A stretch of 64,000 nucleotides of DNA from Sphingobacteriales bacterium (GTDB lineage Bacteria > Bacteroidota > Bacteroidia > Chitinophagales > UBA2359). The DNA is taken from contig JADJTE010000015.1 of assembly GCA_016711295.1 (NCBI GenBank), positions 62,001-126,000 of the forward strand. The letters are read 5' to 3'. Of the stretch, positions 19,853 through 30,142 are shown in pieces. The notes under the pieces were generated by a model. It saw only the letters and a program-made list of their open reading frames with translations, was not told where the DNA came from and did not search any database. Numbering within the stretch: the first letter of the stretch is position 1; every line of letters starts with the position of its first letter. Position numbers and translations under genes: made by a program.

Positions 19853-20514
19853 ATGAAAAAATTATTTGTTCTCGCTCTGTCTGCCCTTTGCTTTGTCGTT
19901 CTTCTGGGTATTAGCCAATGGCTTGGTGCTGCGCCCTTGGGCAAATCCGACCCCAAGGCAAAAGCCTTATTAGACAAAGTAAGCCAAAAATTTAAGGCAT
20001 CAAAGACGCTCAAAGCCGATTTTACGCTCCAAACTATCGTGCCTGATCAAAAAACGCCCAAAAACAAACGGGGAAAGTTTATATAAAAGGAAATAAATAC
20101 AAAATAACGACTACCGAAATAGAGCGATTTTCGGACGGCAAAACCGTTTGGACCTTGTTTAAAACCGAAGACGAAGTACAGGTCAATAATGTAAATCCCA
20201 CGGGCGGCGAGCTGACTCCTGCTCAGTTTTTTACGATGTATCAAAAAGGATTTACCTACTCAATACATAGCGATAACGATAAAGCGATGGAGATAGATTT
20301 GGTGCCTACCAACAAAAACAGTTCGTATTTTAAGGTGCGCCTCAATATCAATAAACTAAGCAACCAAATTAGTGCGGGCACGGTGTTTGAGAAATCAGGG
20401 GTGCGTCTCAGCTATACATTGCAAAACCAACAAGCAAATACGCCTATGGAAGATGCCCTTTTTGGGTTTAATCCTGCCAAATACCCTGGCGTAGAGGTTA
20501 TCGATTTGCGATAA
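19853..20514 (+). CDS. lolA: Outer-membrane lipoprotein carrier protein LolA-like (frame-interrupted)
   Basis: Periplasmic chaperone that ferries lipoproteins from the inner membrane to the outer membrane. The signal peptide (MKKLFVLALSALCFVVLLG) is followed by the LolA start (AKALLDKVSQKFKASKTLKADFTLQ). One G is missing near 20075 (GGGG instead of five); bridging it gives NKRGKVYIKGNKYKITTTEIERFSDGKTVWTLF. The C-terminus matches the family (FGFNPAKYPGVEVIDLR). About 220 residues, normal for Bacteroidota LolA. Confidence 0.85.
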
Positions 20515-20531
20515 TACGCGATAGATAGAAG

Positions 20532-20590
20532 TGGGCGCGTTGTTGTTCTAATAGTCTGGTAATCAGGATATTAGAGCAGCAACGCGCTCA
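20532..20590. terminator. Bidirectional terminator between lolA and the propeller gene
   Basis: Long imperfect stem: 20532-20553 (TGGGCGCGTTGTTGTTCTAATA) pairs with 20569-20590. It includes the stop codon of the minus-strand gene, and T-rich tracts lie on both sides. Confidence 0.65.
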
Positions 20591-21724
20591 TTTTTGTGCA
20601 GCGGTAGCTTGTATGGGTAGGTTAGTTTTAAAAATATCGGTATCAAAACCGTCAAAGTCAAAACTGCACCACATCAGATATTCTTCGTTGAGTGTGGCGT
20701 GGGTCTGAAAACCGCCCGAACAAGTTATTTGTTGGGTTTTTCCTGTACCTATTGGGTACAAAAATATTTCTATGCCCGATTCGGTAGCACCGCACCAAGC
20801 TACAGAGTGCTTGTTAAGTACCGGAAATATATCGTCCGTATTATTGTCGGTGAGTGCTTGCGGGCTACTATTGCCGTCTATCTGGTACAAGTATATCTCG
20901 TCGTCGTTGCCGTCGTTGTGCGTAAAAGCCAAATAGGGCGGCAGCAGCGCGAAACAATTATCTTCTTGCAAATTGTGTGTTACTTGCAGGGTGGTTTTTC
21001 GGGCAATATCATATAAAAATATTTCGTTGTCGGTCTCATAAATCGATTGATTGGCTGCCCAAGCTACATAAGTTCCTTTGATACATAGGTTGCTGATATG
21101 CTTGCTCGATGCGAGGCTTGTTGTGGTATGCCGTTTTATATCATACAATAAAATTTGTTCTACTTCGCTATCGAGGTTTTCTTTCATTTTCCAAACCACA
21201 AAATTATCGGCAATTTGCGGCATCATATTATAATTTCCGTTAGATAAGGTATGCGTTTTTTGGGTTTGTAAGTCATATAAAATTATATCGGACGAATAAA
21301 AATTATTTCTTTGCCATACGATATAGTGGTTGTCAAGAGCAGGATAAAGGTCGTCTGAAAGGTTGTCGGATAGGTTATAGGTAGTTTGAGTCAGCAAATC
21401 GTATAGCATAATCTCGCTATTGATATCGCTTTGGGCATTCCAGACCAAGTAGTGGTCGTTGATAGCCAAACCAACATCGTTCGTATTGCCATTTGCAATA
21501 CAATAGGTACTATCTCTTCCAAAATCAGGTACCGAGATATTGTAATCGCCTTGTTCGTCGGTGCGCCATGCCATAAATCGAGCTGCCGCTACGGGCGGCT
21601 GGTCGTTATATAGATTATCTGTTACTTGCGATATGGCAAGGCGGTGAGATACATATTGCCCATAGATAATTGTTGTCCACAATAAAAAAGAGATGGTTGA
21701 TGGAATACTAATGCTGTAATACAT
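20588..21724 (-). CDS. Secreted TolB-like beta-propeller protein
   Basis: 378 aa with an N-terminal signal segment. At least six repeats have the pattern ...EIxLYDxxTxxTxxLSxN (EIMLYDLLTQTTYNLSDN, DIILYDLQTQKTHTLSNG, EIFLYDIARKTTLQVTHN, EIYLYQIDGNSSPQALTDN, EIFLYPIGTGKTQQIT), the hallmark of TolB/WD40-like propellers. There is no sorting domain, so it may stay periplasmic or be exported by another route. Its ligand is unknown. It converges on lolA with a shared terminator. Confidence 0.7.
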   Translation of the reverse strand: MYYSISIPSTISFLLWTTIIYGQYVSHRLAISQVTDNLYNDQPPVAAARFMAWRTDEQGDYNISVPDFGRDSTYCIANGNTNDVGLAINDHYLVWNAQSDINSEIMLYDLLTQTTYNLSDNLSDDLYPALDNHYIVWQRNNFYSSDIILYDLQTQKTHTLSNGNYNMMPQIADNFVVWKMKENLDSEVEQILLYDIKRHTTTSLASSKHISNLCIKGTYVAWAANQSIYETDNEIFLYDIARKTTLQVTHNLQEDNCFALLPPYLAFTHNDGNDDEIYLYQIDGNSSPQALTDNNTDDIFPVLNKHSVAWCGATESGIEIFLYPIGTGKTQQITCSGGFQTHATLNEEYLMWCSFDFDGFDTDIFKTNLPIQATAAQK

Positions 21725-22127
21725 AAACTAAATATATTTAAACATCTAAGCATGCAAGATAAAGTTTAATAGCGCATCTATTATGTGTATTTCTATATGT
21801 ATAGGACAAAATATATGATATTGAAAGTATTTTTAATTTGTATCATTTTCATTACCAATACGATACAAAATATCAAATAATTATAATCAAAATATTTTAC
21901 CAATTTGCTTAGAAAGTTGCAAACATACTCAAAAGGTGCGTTATTATTACTATCATCTAAGAAAAAAAACGCTATCAGCTTTTAATTCTGCTTTTCTACC
22001 TCTTTCGAGAGAGAAAAATGCCGGAAAATGCCTCCGAAATGGTGTATGGGTGGTAAATTATTCGTCTATCGGTATTGGTGTTAAGTTAGAAAAGGCGTAC
22101 CTTTACGCTCAAACTAAAAAACTGTCT
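21725..22127. other. AT-rich intergenic region between divergent genes
   Basis: About 400 bp without a supported gene. An open frame runs from 21936 into the esterase gene, but the signal peptide starts at 22128. A TACCTTTA near 22099 resembles a -7 element for that gene. Confidence 0.4.
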
Positions 22128-24334
22128 ATGCCACACACTTTACGCCTACTATCCATTTGTATCTATCTTTGCGCCTTGTCGTGGTGCGATATATGGGCAC
22201 AAACACCCCCGCCCTCTTGTACTAACCATCGCTATATAGACCCCATTTTTGACGTATCCGTGCAATATGGCGTTAATTATGGCAATGCGCCAGCGGTAAT
22301 TTATCCGCCCTATATCGCCGAGACAGCTACCTACAATAAGAGTCTCAATTTTGACCTCTATACCCCCGTATCCGATACGTTCGCCTACCGACCCGCCATC
22401 GTTATGGTATTCGGTGGCGCTTTCTTGGTAGGCGGCACAACGCTCCAACCGCAATTTGTGGAGTTCTGCCGCTATTTTGCTCGACGTGGCTATGTAGTTG
22501 CCGCTATCGATTATCGCTTAGGCTTTAACATACTCAATGGCGACAGTGGCATACGCGCTGTTTATCGCGCTTCACAAGATGTAAAATCGGCTGTCAGACA
22601 CCTCAAATACAACGCCGCCACTTACGGCATTGATACTAATTATGTTTTTTCGGGCGGCAATAGCGCAGGAGGCATAGCCTCTATTCATGCCGCTTATGTA
22701 AGCGAAGCCGAACGTTACGCATACGATATTATGGACCCAGCTTCGGCGGTGGGCTGTTCAACAATGGGCCAGACTTGGGTTGTGTAGAGTGTTCGGGCAA
22801 TCCCTATGGGCAAGCCCTACAATATTTCGGGCACACCTGATTTGGTATTCAGCTTATGGGGGCTATCGCCGACACGCTATTCATGGAGTCAGCCTCCGAT
22901 GCACCCATAATTAGCTTCCATGGCACCAGCGACAATATAGTATTAGCAGGAACGGGTTCGCCTTTTGGCTATCCAGTATTCCCGCCCCTGCACGGCTCTA
23001 TACCCATAGACGAACGAGCCTCCAATTTGGGCATGACCCACGAGACTTATCTTTACCCTGGTGTGGGGCATGAGGTATGGACGGATAGTGGCGACGAAGC
23101 AGAAATACGGCAACTCTGTACCAATTTTTTCTATCGCTTCCTGCAACCAGCTGCCCCAACAACTATCAACGGCAACGCGGTTGTATGTAGCAGTAGCATT
23201 GAAACGTATAGCGTACCCTCACAAACAGACATGAGCTATTGCTGGCAAGTGACGGGCGGCACCATCTTGGGCAATGCGAATAGCAACAGCATCAATATAC
23301 AATGGCTGCCCGGTGCCACAGGAGGAACCATCTCTGTACGCGCTATCAGCCCCAACCTCGTCGAGAGCAACCCTACACAACTCAACGTAAGCATCGTGCC
23401 TCTATCAGCACCTACCAACTTAGCACCCGTATTTGTAAGCACAAACCGCGCTGAAGTAGCTTGGACAGCACAAGCAGGCTTGCAATACGAATGTGAATAT
23501 AGACTTATGGGTACATCGGCTTGGACAACCACCACCACTAATAACACCAGTATTCTGCTCGTCAGTTTAGTACCCTGCCAAACCTACGAAGTAAGAGTAC
23601 GCGCCGTATGCAGCGGTACTAATTATAGCAATTATAGCAATACATACGTGCTTAATACGGAGTGTGTCCGCGTACAGTTGCGCGTTTATTTAGAAGGTCT
23701 ATACGACCCAAACCTGAACGCCATGCGACACCAACTGCGCACAGCTAACCTGCTGCCCAGCAGCCAACCCTACAACGTAGCTCCTTGGAATTATAACGGC
23801 GGCGAATCGTTATCGCCACTGCCCGCTAATACAAGCGATTGGGTGTTAATAGAAGTGCGCGATGCCAACAACCCCGCCTCGGTCTTAGACCGTAGTGCTG
23901 CATTGCTCTTAGCAGATGGCACAGTACGCGACATAGACGGAAACCCCAATGGAGTGAGACTGCGCCAAGTTGCCCAAAGCGGACTTTATTATATCAGCAT
24001 TAAACACCGCAATCACTTGGGAGTAATGACTGCTACGCCAATCTTGTTACCCAATCTACAAACCTACGATTTTACCACCGCCAGCCAACAAGCCTACGGC
24101 AATAACCAACAAACCCAATTAGCCGCTACGCCTAACCAATGGGCACTCTATGCCGCCGATTATAACCGTGACGGCGTTATCAACTTCCGAGACGGCAATA
24201 CCTATACGCAGGCTATTACTTTTACGCCCCAATATATAACCATAGACGGCAACGGCAACGGATTAAAAGACCCCTCTGATTTTGACCTATACCGCAAAAA
24301 CGCCCAAATCATCGTTATACCCGAACTGCGATAA
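22128..24334 (+). CDS. Secreted alpha/beta-hydrolase (esterase/lipase) with Ig/Fn3-like and conserved C-terminal secretion-type module (frame-interrupted)
   Basis: The start at 22128 gives a signal peptide (MPHTLRLLSICIYLCALSW...). The hydrolase domain has the oxyanion segment VMVFGGAFLVGG, the nucleophile elbow GGNSAGG and a likely catalytic His in GVGHEVW. Three breaks (near 22748, 22803 and 22858; one G lost, one C gained, one G lost) fall in the lid region; bridged, it reads LFNNGPDLGCVECSGNPMGKPYNISGTPDLVFSLWGAIADT. After residue ~330 come an Ig-like and an Fn3-like domain. The last ~210 residues form a module (VYLEGLYDPNLNAMRHQL...KHRNHLGVMTATP...ADYNRDGVINFRD) shared with the lysyl oxidase protein at 39557. 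The ester substrate is unknown. Confidence 0.75.
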
Positions 24335-24358
24335 AAAAATGTAGCTCCAAGCAATTTG

Positions 24359-24402
24359 CCACGAATATGCGAATTAATGAAAATATATTTGTATATTCGT
24401 GG
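24359..24402 (+). terminator. Inverted repeat after the esterase gene
   Basis: Perfect 10-bp arms CCACGAATAT/ATATTCGTGG lie 25 bp after the stop. The loop contains TATATTTG (24384-24391), which also fits a -7 promoter element for the next gene, so the site may end one transcript and start another. Confidence 0.45.
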
Positions 24403-24437
24403 CATTTGATATATCCAATGATTCAATCCATTCGGAA

Positions 24438-26887
24438 ATGGATATAAAACAAAACCCCTACCCACTAAAAACTATGTTGTACCAATCCATAGGCAATTGC
24501 CAACAAGTAGAACCCCTACCCTGCGGTGCTAATCTAATTGCCGATAATGCCGAACTAATTATTACGGTCTATGACCACCACATTGTCCGATTTCAGTATC
24601 GGCACAGCGACCGTACTTGGCACAACGACCATAGCGATTTTTCGTATAGCGTAGTAGCCACGCCCCAAGAAGTGTCTTTTGATTTGACCGACACAGACGA
24701 ACTGTTGCTGCTGCGCACGCGCGATATATTGATACGCATCGAAAACACCCCGTGCGCGTATCGTGTTATGCTACGGCTACGGGCAACCTAATCAATGCCG
24801 ACGAACCCGCCTTTGGTACGGGCTGGATAGGTACGGAGGTTGTTACTTACAAACAATTACAAGAAGGCGAACGATTTGTGGGCTTAGGTGAAAAAACAGG
24901 CGGATTAGACCGCCGCGGTAGTGCCTATACCAATTGGAATACCGACTATTTCGGCTACCCCGTCAATGGCGACCCGCTTTATTGTTCAACACCTTTTTAT
25001 ATAGGTATACACAACCAAACCCAATACGGAATATTTTTTGACAATACGCACCGCACCCGCTTCAATTTTGGAGCATCAAACAAGCGTTTTGCCTCATTTG
25101 GTGCTACTGATGGCTTGATGGATTACTATTTCACCTATGCTACCAATATAGCAGGTATCTTGCGCGGCTATGCCGATTTGACGGGTTATATGCCCATGCC
25201 GCCCTATGGAGTTTGGGCTTGCAGCAATGCCGATATAGCTATTATCCCGAAAGCCGCGTATTGACCCTCGCCCAACAATACCGACAGCACGACCTCCCCG
25301 CCGATGTGCTGTACTTAGACATTCATTATATGGACGAGTACAAGGTATTTACTTGGAACAAACAGCGTTTTCCCGACCCCAAAGGATTGGTTCAAAGATT
25401 GCGCAGTATGGGATTTCGGCTTGCGCTTATCTACGACCTGTATAAAAGTTGAAAAAAGGTTACACTCCTTACGAAAAAGCTGCCAAAAAGATTTATTGGT
25501 CAAATATCCCGACAATACATTTTACGAAGCAGATGTATGGCCTGGCACCTGTGCATTTCCCGATTTTACCAAACCCGAAACCCGCAAATGGTGGGGCAAA
25601 CAAATGGAGGCAAATGTAGAAGAAGGCATATCGGGCTTTTGGAACGATATGAACGAGCCTGCTTCGTGGGGGCAAGATACGCCTGATTTGTTGTCATTCG
25701 ATTTTGACGGACAGCAGGCTTCGCACCGCCAAGCCCGCAATATATACGGCATGCAGATGGCACGCGCTACTTACGAAGGAGCACGCAAACATTTGGGCAA
25801 CGAGCGTCCCTTTGTACTTACTCGTGCGGGTTATTGCGGCATACAACGCTACGCTGTCGTCTGGACGGGAGACAACACCTCGTCCGACGAACATTTTTTG
25901 GCAGGTGTGCGCTTGGTCAATAGCTTAGGACTTACGGGTATCGCTTTTGCGGGATATGACGTAGGCGGTTTTGCGGGCGAGTGCAGCCCCGAACTATTTG
26001 CGCGTTGGATTGCAGTGGGGGCTATGTCGCCATTTTTCCGCTGCCATTCTATGATTAATACCCGCGATGCAGAGCCTTGGAGTTTTGGCGAAGAAGTATT
26101 AGACATCGCACGCAACTATATCAAATTGCGCTATCGCTTAATGCCCTATCTATATAGTGCATTTTACGAAGCGGCTATTATGGGTATGCCCGTGGCGCGT
26201 TCCTTAGCCATCTATCATACCCACGACCCAAATATATATGATAGTGCATTTGAAAACCAATACTTATTGGGGAGCGACCTACTTATTTGCCCCGTATCGA
26301 GCCAGCAAGCCATTGCCAAAGTATATCTGCCCAAAGGCACATGGTACAATCTATACGACGATAAGAAGCACAAGGGCGAACAGACGATTTATTGCGATAC
26401 GCCTAAACATAGGCTACCAATATGGGTGCGCGGAGGGGCGATACTAACTATGCAAACCGCCCTGCCCCACCTCAACAACCTCAGCGAAGCAGATACGCTA
26501 TACGTACATCTCTACAAAGGCAATGACGATAGTGCTGCCTTATTATACGAAGATGACGGCACGAGTTACCAATACGAAAAAGGAAATTATTGCCGCCGCA
26601 CTTGGTACTATAATGCCGCCACTGACCAATTAGTACTGTCGGCAAGCGAAGGGCGTTTTCATAGCCGTTTTCAGCACATCAGGCTCTATTTGCATGGATT
26701 TGGGCAGCAGCCCACTGTTATGCGCAATGGTATATCCCAAAACCTATACACCGAAACTTATCGCTTCATAGAGCCTATCTCTAATTTTGACCCTTTCTAC
26801 GCGCCCCAAGATGCCGATAAAATAGAACAACTGCCTTATCTCGATTTTGCTTGGGATAACCATGCCATTACTATTGGCATACATTAA
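24438..26887 (+). CDS. Glycoside hydrolase family 31 alpha-glucosidase (frame-interrupted)
   Basis: Hydrolyses terminal alpha-glucosyl residues; about 816 codons. Clear GH31 features are YSYYPESRVLTLAQQYR, PADVLYLDIHYMD, the nucleophile loop GFWNDMNEPASWG, the acid/base region WTGDNTSSDEHF, and FFRCHSMINTRDAEPW. Breaks lie near 24755, 25215, 25435, 25457 and 25488. Bridging the last three restores DPGIKVEKGYTPYEKAAKKDLLVKYPD (as separate short pieces in the sequence), the usual start of the loop before the nucleophile. The start is uncertain: ATG 24438 or 24474. No signal peptide is visible, so a cytoplasmic enzyme is likely. Confidence 0.85.
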
Positions 26888-26913
26888 CGGTATACGGTAT
26901 TTGGCAAAGGACG

Positions 26914-29013
26914 CTATTGCAAACCCATTTTTTTCAGTTTTTTGGTCGGTATGGCATATAATGTACCGTCGTTAGTATATGGGTTGATGGTGCTGTTTTT
27001 TGCGCCGCGCTCTCTGGCATATTGCTGATATTGCTCGGCTTCGGTAATGGTGGCATAAGGACCTAATACAACCATCATGCCCTTATCGGTATTTTGCATA
27101 TCCATTGGCGTATTGAGTTCGGCAAAGGTAAAATAGAGGGTATTGTTTATTTCTTTGTATGGTCCAATAAATATTTTGAATTGCAGCGCGGGCAAAGTAT
27201 CTAATGGATTGACGGCGAGCGTATCGGGCATTAGCAACATCGATAGACTATCGAGGGCTAAGGTATCGGGCGGCGGCGGCGGTAGATAGGGAGCAGGAGA
27301 CAAATAAGGCGGCGGCGTGATAGTTGTACCGCCTATCTCGGTAATGCGCACTTCTAATCGATTGTTGCGGTCGTAAAGTTCGTCGGGGCAGGGATTGTCG
27401 TTGTAGCAGCCTTCTATGGGCTGCGTTTCGCCGTAGCCGACGGCTTTCATTCGGGCAGGCTGAATGCCCTGTCGATAGATGTATTGCAAGGCAGCATCGG
27501 CACGTTTTTGGCTGATTTCGAGGTTTACATAATCATCGCCACGGCTATCGGTATGTGCCGCTAATTCGATATTGAGATAGGGCGTATTGTTCATAAACTT
27601 GACTACTTTATCCAATTCGAACTGCATTTCTGTTAGCAGTGTCCATTCGCCTGCCTTAAATCGGAGGGGTGCCATATTCAAACGCTCGTTGATGACGTTG
27701 TTTTGTTCCAAATCGCTGCGCGTAAAAGTAATGACGGGAGCATCAATATTGGGTTGCAAACTCAATATACGTAGATAGTAGAGGTCGTCGCTGCCAAAAC
27801 CGCCGCTACGGTTAGAGGCAAAATAGCCATCGGCTTTGGTGTCGGTGAGCGTCAATCCGAAATCGTCTCGAAACGAGTTGATAGGTGAACCCATATTGCG
27901 CGGCATAGCCCATCTTCCTGCTGTGCGTTGGGTTTGAAAAATGTCTAAGCCGCCCAAGCCGGGCAAGCCATCAGAGGCAAAATAGAGCGTTCCGTCGGGG
28001 TGCAGAAATGGGAACATCTCGTTGCCAGGCGTATTAACTGTTGCGCCTAAGTTGATAGGTTGGCTCCAAAAAGTGTCTATCTTGGTACATATATATAGGT
28101 CGGTGCCGCCAAATCCGCCGGGCATATCAGATACGAAATATAGGTTTTGTCCGTCTGCTGATAGCGTGGGGTGCGCCAGCGAATAAGCCGTATTGTTGTG
28201 CTGAAATGCAGTGCCGTCGCCCCATTTGCCGTCGGCTTGGCTGCGCGATTCAAAAATGCCCAATTTAATGCCGCCTCCTTCTTTTTTGTAATTGACGTTG
28301 CGCGTAAAATACAAAATGGTGCCATCGGGCGATGCGTTGGCGGGTCCGTCGTTATACGCGCTATTGATTTTGCCTTTCAACTTTTGGGGTTCTTCGTAGC
28401 CTTCGAACAAGCGGGCACTATAATAGAGGTCTAAATAATTGCCGCCCAAATTGAGCGAAGCAGCACCTGCTTGGTCGGGCGTATTGCGGCGGTCGCTACA
28501 AAATATGATACCATTGGCATAGCGGATAGCTCCAAAATCGCTGCCTGCTGTGTTAATCATCAGCGGTACAATTTGGTGGTCGGCATTGGGTTGGCTGAGT
28601 GTGCCCATAGCCAAATCGCAGCCGCGTACCAACTGTTCGCCCCAAGGGTCGAGGCGGGCATATTCGGCAAACAATACGCGGGCTTCGGCATATCGCCCTG
28701 TGCTTTGCAATACCTGCCCGTAGCGCAATTTATATACGGGGTCGGCGACAAGCGGCATAATCTGTTTGTACCAATATTCGGCTTGTGCAAAATCGGCGGT
28801 GAGGCGGTAACATTCTGCCAATTTTATTTTAGCTTCCAACAAATTATCGAGCAGCAATATATCGCGGTAGGTAGCTATGGCTTGCGTATAGTTGTAATTA
28901 TCGAAGTGTGCGTTGGCAGTTTGCAACAATTTTTCGGCTTTTTGTGCATACACCGCTGTGAAAGGTAGCAAGCAACAGCAGGCGAACAACAGCGCGTAAA
29001 GATAGGTTCGCAT
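26914..29013 (-). CDS. PorE-like TPR / PD40 propeller / OmpA-domain envelope protein
   Basis: 699 aa. A signal peptide ends ...AVYAQ. TPR repeats (residues ~25-140: AEKLLQTANAHFDNYNYTQAIATY, AKIKLAECYRLTADFAQAEYWY) are followed by a PD40/WD40-like propeller (ASPDGTILYFTRN, LSADGQNLYFVSDMPGGFGGTDLY, LHPDGTLYFASDG, YFASNRSGG). An OmpA-type peptidoglycan-binding domain follows (ELAAHTDSRGDDYVNLEISQKRADA) and a SPOR-like tail (VVLGPYATITEAEQYQQYAR). This order resembles PorE, the periplasmic protein that anchors T9SS components to peptidoglycan, though many paralogues share it. A role in T9SS or gliding is inferred, not shown. Confidence 0.7.
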   Translation of the reverse strand: MRTYLYALLFACCCLLPFTAVYAQKAEKLLQTANAHFDNYNYTQAIATYRDILLLDNLLEAKIKLAECYRLTADFAQAEYWYKQIMPLVADPVYKLRYGQVLQSTGRYAEARVLFAEYARLDPWGEQLVRGCDLAMGTLSQPNADHQIVPLMINTAGSDFGAIRYANGIIFCSDRRNTPDQAGAASLNLGGNYLDLYYSARLFEGYEEPQKLKGKINSAYNDGPANASPDGTILYFTRNVNYKKEGGGIKLGIFESRSQADGKWGDGTAFQHNNTAYSLAHPTLSADGQNLYFVSDMPGGFGGTDLYICTKIDTFWSQPINLGATVNTPGNEMFPFLHPDGTLYFASDGLPGLGGLDIFQTQRTAGRWAMPRNMGSPINSFRDDFGLTLTDTKADGYFASNRSGGFGSDDLYYLRILSLQPNIDAPVITFTRSDLEQNNVINERLNMAPLRFKAGEWTLLTEMQFELDKVVKFMNNTPYLNIELAAHTDSRGDDYVNLEISQKRADAALQYIYRQGIQPARMKAVGYGETQPIEGCYNDNPCPDELYDRNNRLEVRITEIGGTTITPPPYLSPAPYLPPPPPDTLALDSLSMLLMPDTLAVNPLDTLPALQFKIFIGPYKEINNTLYFTFAELNTPMDMQNTDKGMMVVLGPYATITEAEQYQQYARERGAKNSTINPYTNDGTLYAIPTKKLKKMGLQ

Positions 29014-29177
29014 ATATGGGTATAGTTATTAGAGAGACGCGGCGCGGTATCGCAACCAAGGGGCAAAGATACGGTTTTCAGTGGATAAGACATAATAGCA
29101 GCGCGAAAGTTAAAATGCAAGGGACGGTGAGGGAGCCAAGATAGTCAAGTTTATCGTAAGTAAAAAAAAGCACGTAC

Positions 29178-29207
29178 TTGTTTCTACGTCAAAAAAACCT
29201 AACTTTG
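29178..29207 (+). promoter_or_regulatory. mazG promoter (TTG-N19-TAACTTTG)
   Basis: TTG at 29178-29180 and TAACTTTG at 29200-29207 are 19 bp apart, matching the Bacteroidota consensus. The predicted start near 29211 gives a ~35-nt leader. Confidence 0.75.
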
Positions 29208-29245
29208 CACCCGCGCATATCGCCCTCATCAATAGCCTTTGATTC

Positions 29246-30043
29246 ATGCTCTATACCCCTACTCCTCGCGCCGACCAACTGCGTGCTTTCGAGCGGTTGC
29301 TGCAAATTATGGACGACCTACGCGAAAAATGCCCTTGGGATAGGCAACAAACTTTTAGCAGTCTGCGCCCCTTGACAATAGAAGAGACCTACGAACTTGC
29401 CGATGCCATAGACCAGACCGACCCCAAAGCTATACGCGAAGAATTGGGCGATTTGATGCTACACCTCGTTTTTTATGCCAAAATAGGTACGGAGCAACAA
29501 ATTTTTGATATAGGCACGATATTAGATGCCGTATGCGATAAGTTGATAGCACGACACCCACATGTATATGGCACAATTGATGTAGCCGATGCCAACGAAG
29601 TATCGCGCAATTGGGAAAATATCAAGCGGCAGGAGGGCAAAAAATCTGCCTTGTCAGGTGTGCCTCGTGCTATGCCCGCCCTAAGCAAAGCCCAATGCCT
29701 ACAAGAGAAAGCTCGAAAAGCAGGTTTTGACTGGGACGAGAGCGAGCAAGTATGGGAAAAAGTACAAGAAGAATTGGGTGAACTACAAGATAGCATTGCA
29801 CAAAACGACCCACATAATACCGAAAAAGAATTGGGAGACGTATTGTTTTCTCTCATCAACTATGCCCGTTTTTTGAATATAGACCCCGAAAAAGCCCTCG
29901 AAAAAACGAATCAGAAATTTATAGCCCGATTTACCGCTATGGAACAAATAGCCACTCAACACGGCAAACAGCTACACGAAATGACCCTCGCCGAAATGGA
30001 CATTATTTGGGACACGATAAAAAAACAAGCCCAATACCAATAA
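29246..30043 (+). CDS. mazG: Nucleoside triphosphate pyrophosphohydrolase MazG
   Basis: Hydrolyses NTPs/dNTPs to NMP and pyrophosphate, acting as a house-cleaning enzyme. 265 aa, the normal two-domain form. Each half carries the metal-binding helices: EETYELADAI with EELGDLMLHLVF, and EELGELQDSI with KELGDVLFSLINYARF. The signature CPWDRQQTFSSLRPLTIEE near residue 30 is intact. The frame is uninterrupted. It is preceded by a good promoter and followed by hemE, which has its own promoter. Confidence 0.95.
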   Translation: MLYTPTPRADQLRAFERLLQIMDDLREKCPWDRQQTFSSLRPLTIEETYELADAIDQTDPKAIREELGDLMLHLVFYAKIGTEQQIFDIGTILDAVCDKLIARHPHVYGTIDVADANEVSRNWENIKRQEGKKSALSGVPRAMPALSKAQCLQEKARKAGFDWDESEQVWEKVQEELGELQDSIAQNDPHNTEKELGDVLFSLINYARFLNIDPEKALEKTNQKFIARFTAMEQIATQHGKQLHEMTLAEMDIIWDTIKKQAQYQ

Positions 30044-30056
30044 ATACAAGTATAGG

Positions 30057-30088
30057 TTTGGCGTTTTAGGAATAATACCATAATTTTG
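30057..30088 (+). promoter_or_regulatory. hemE promoter (TTTG-N20-TAATTTTG)
   Basis: TTTG at 30057-30060 and TAATTTTG at 30081-30088 are spaced by 20 bp, with a leader of about 50 nt before the hemE ATG. Confidence 0.7.
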
Positions 30089-30142
30089 CGGCTACAGCAA
30101 AGTTATAAAACATTAAATTGATATTACTCTATTTTCACTTAG

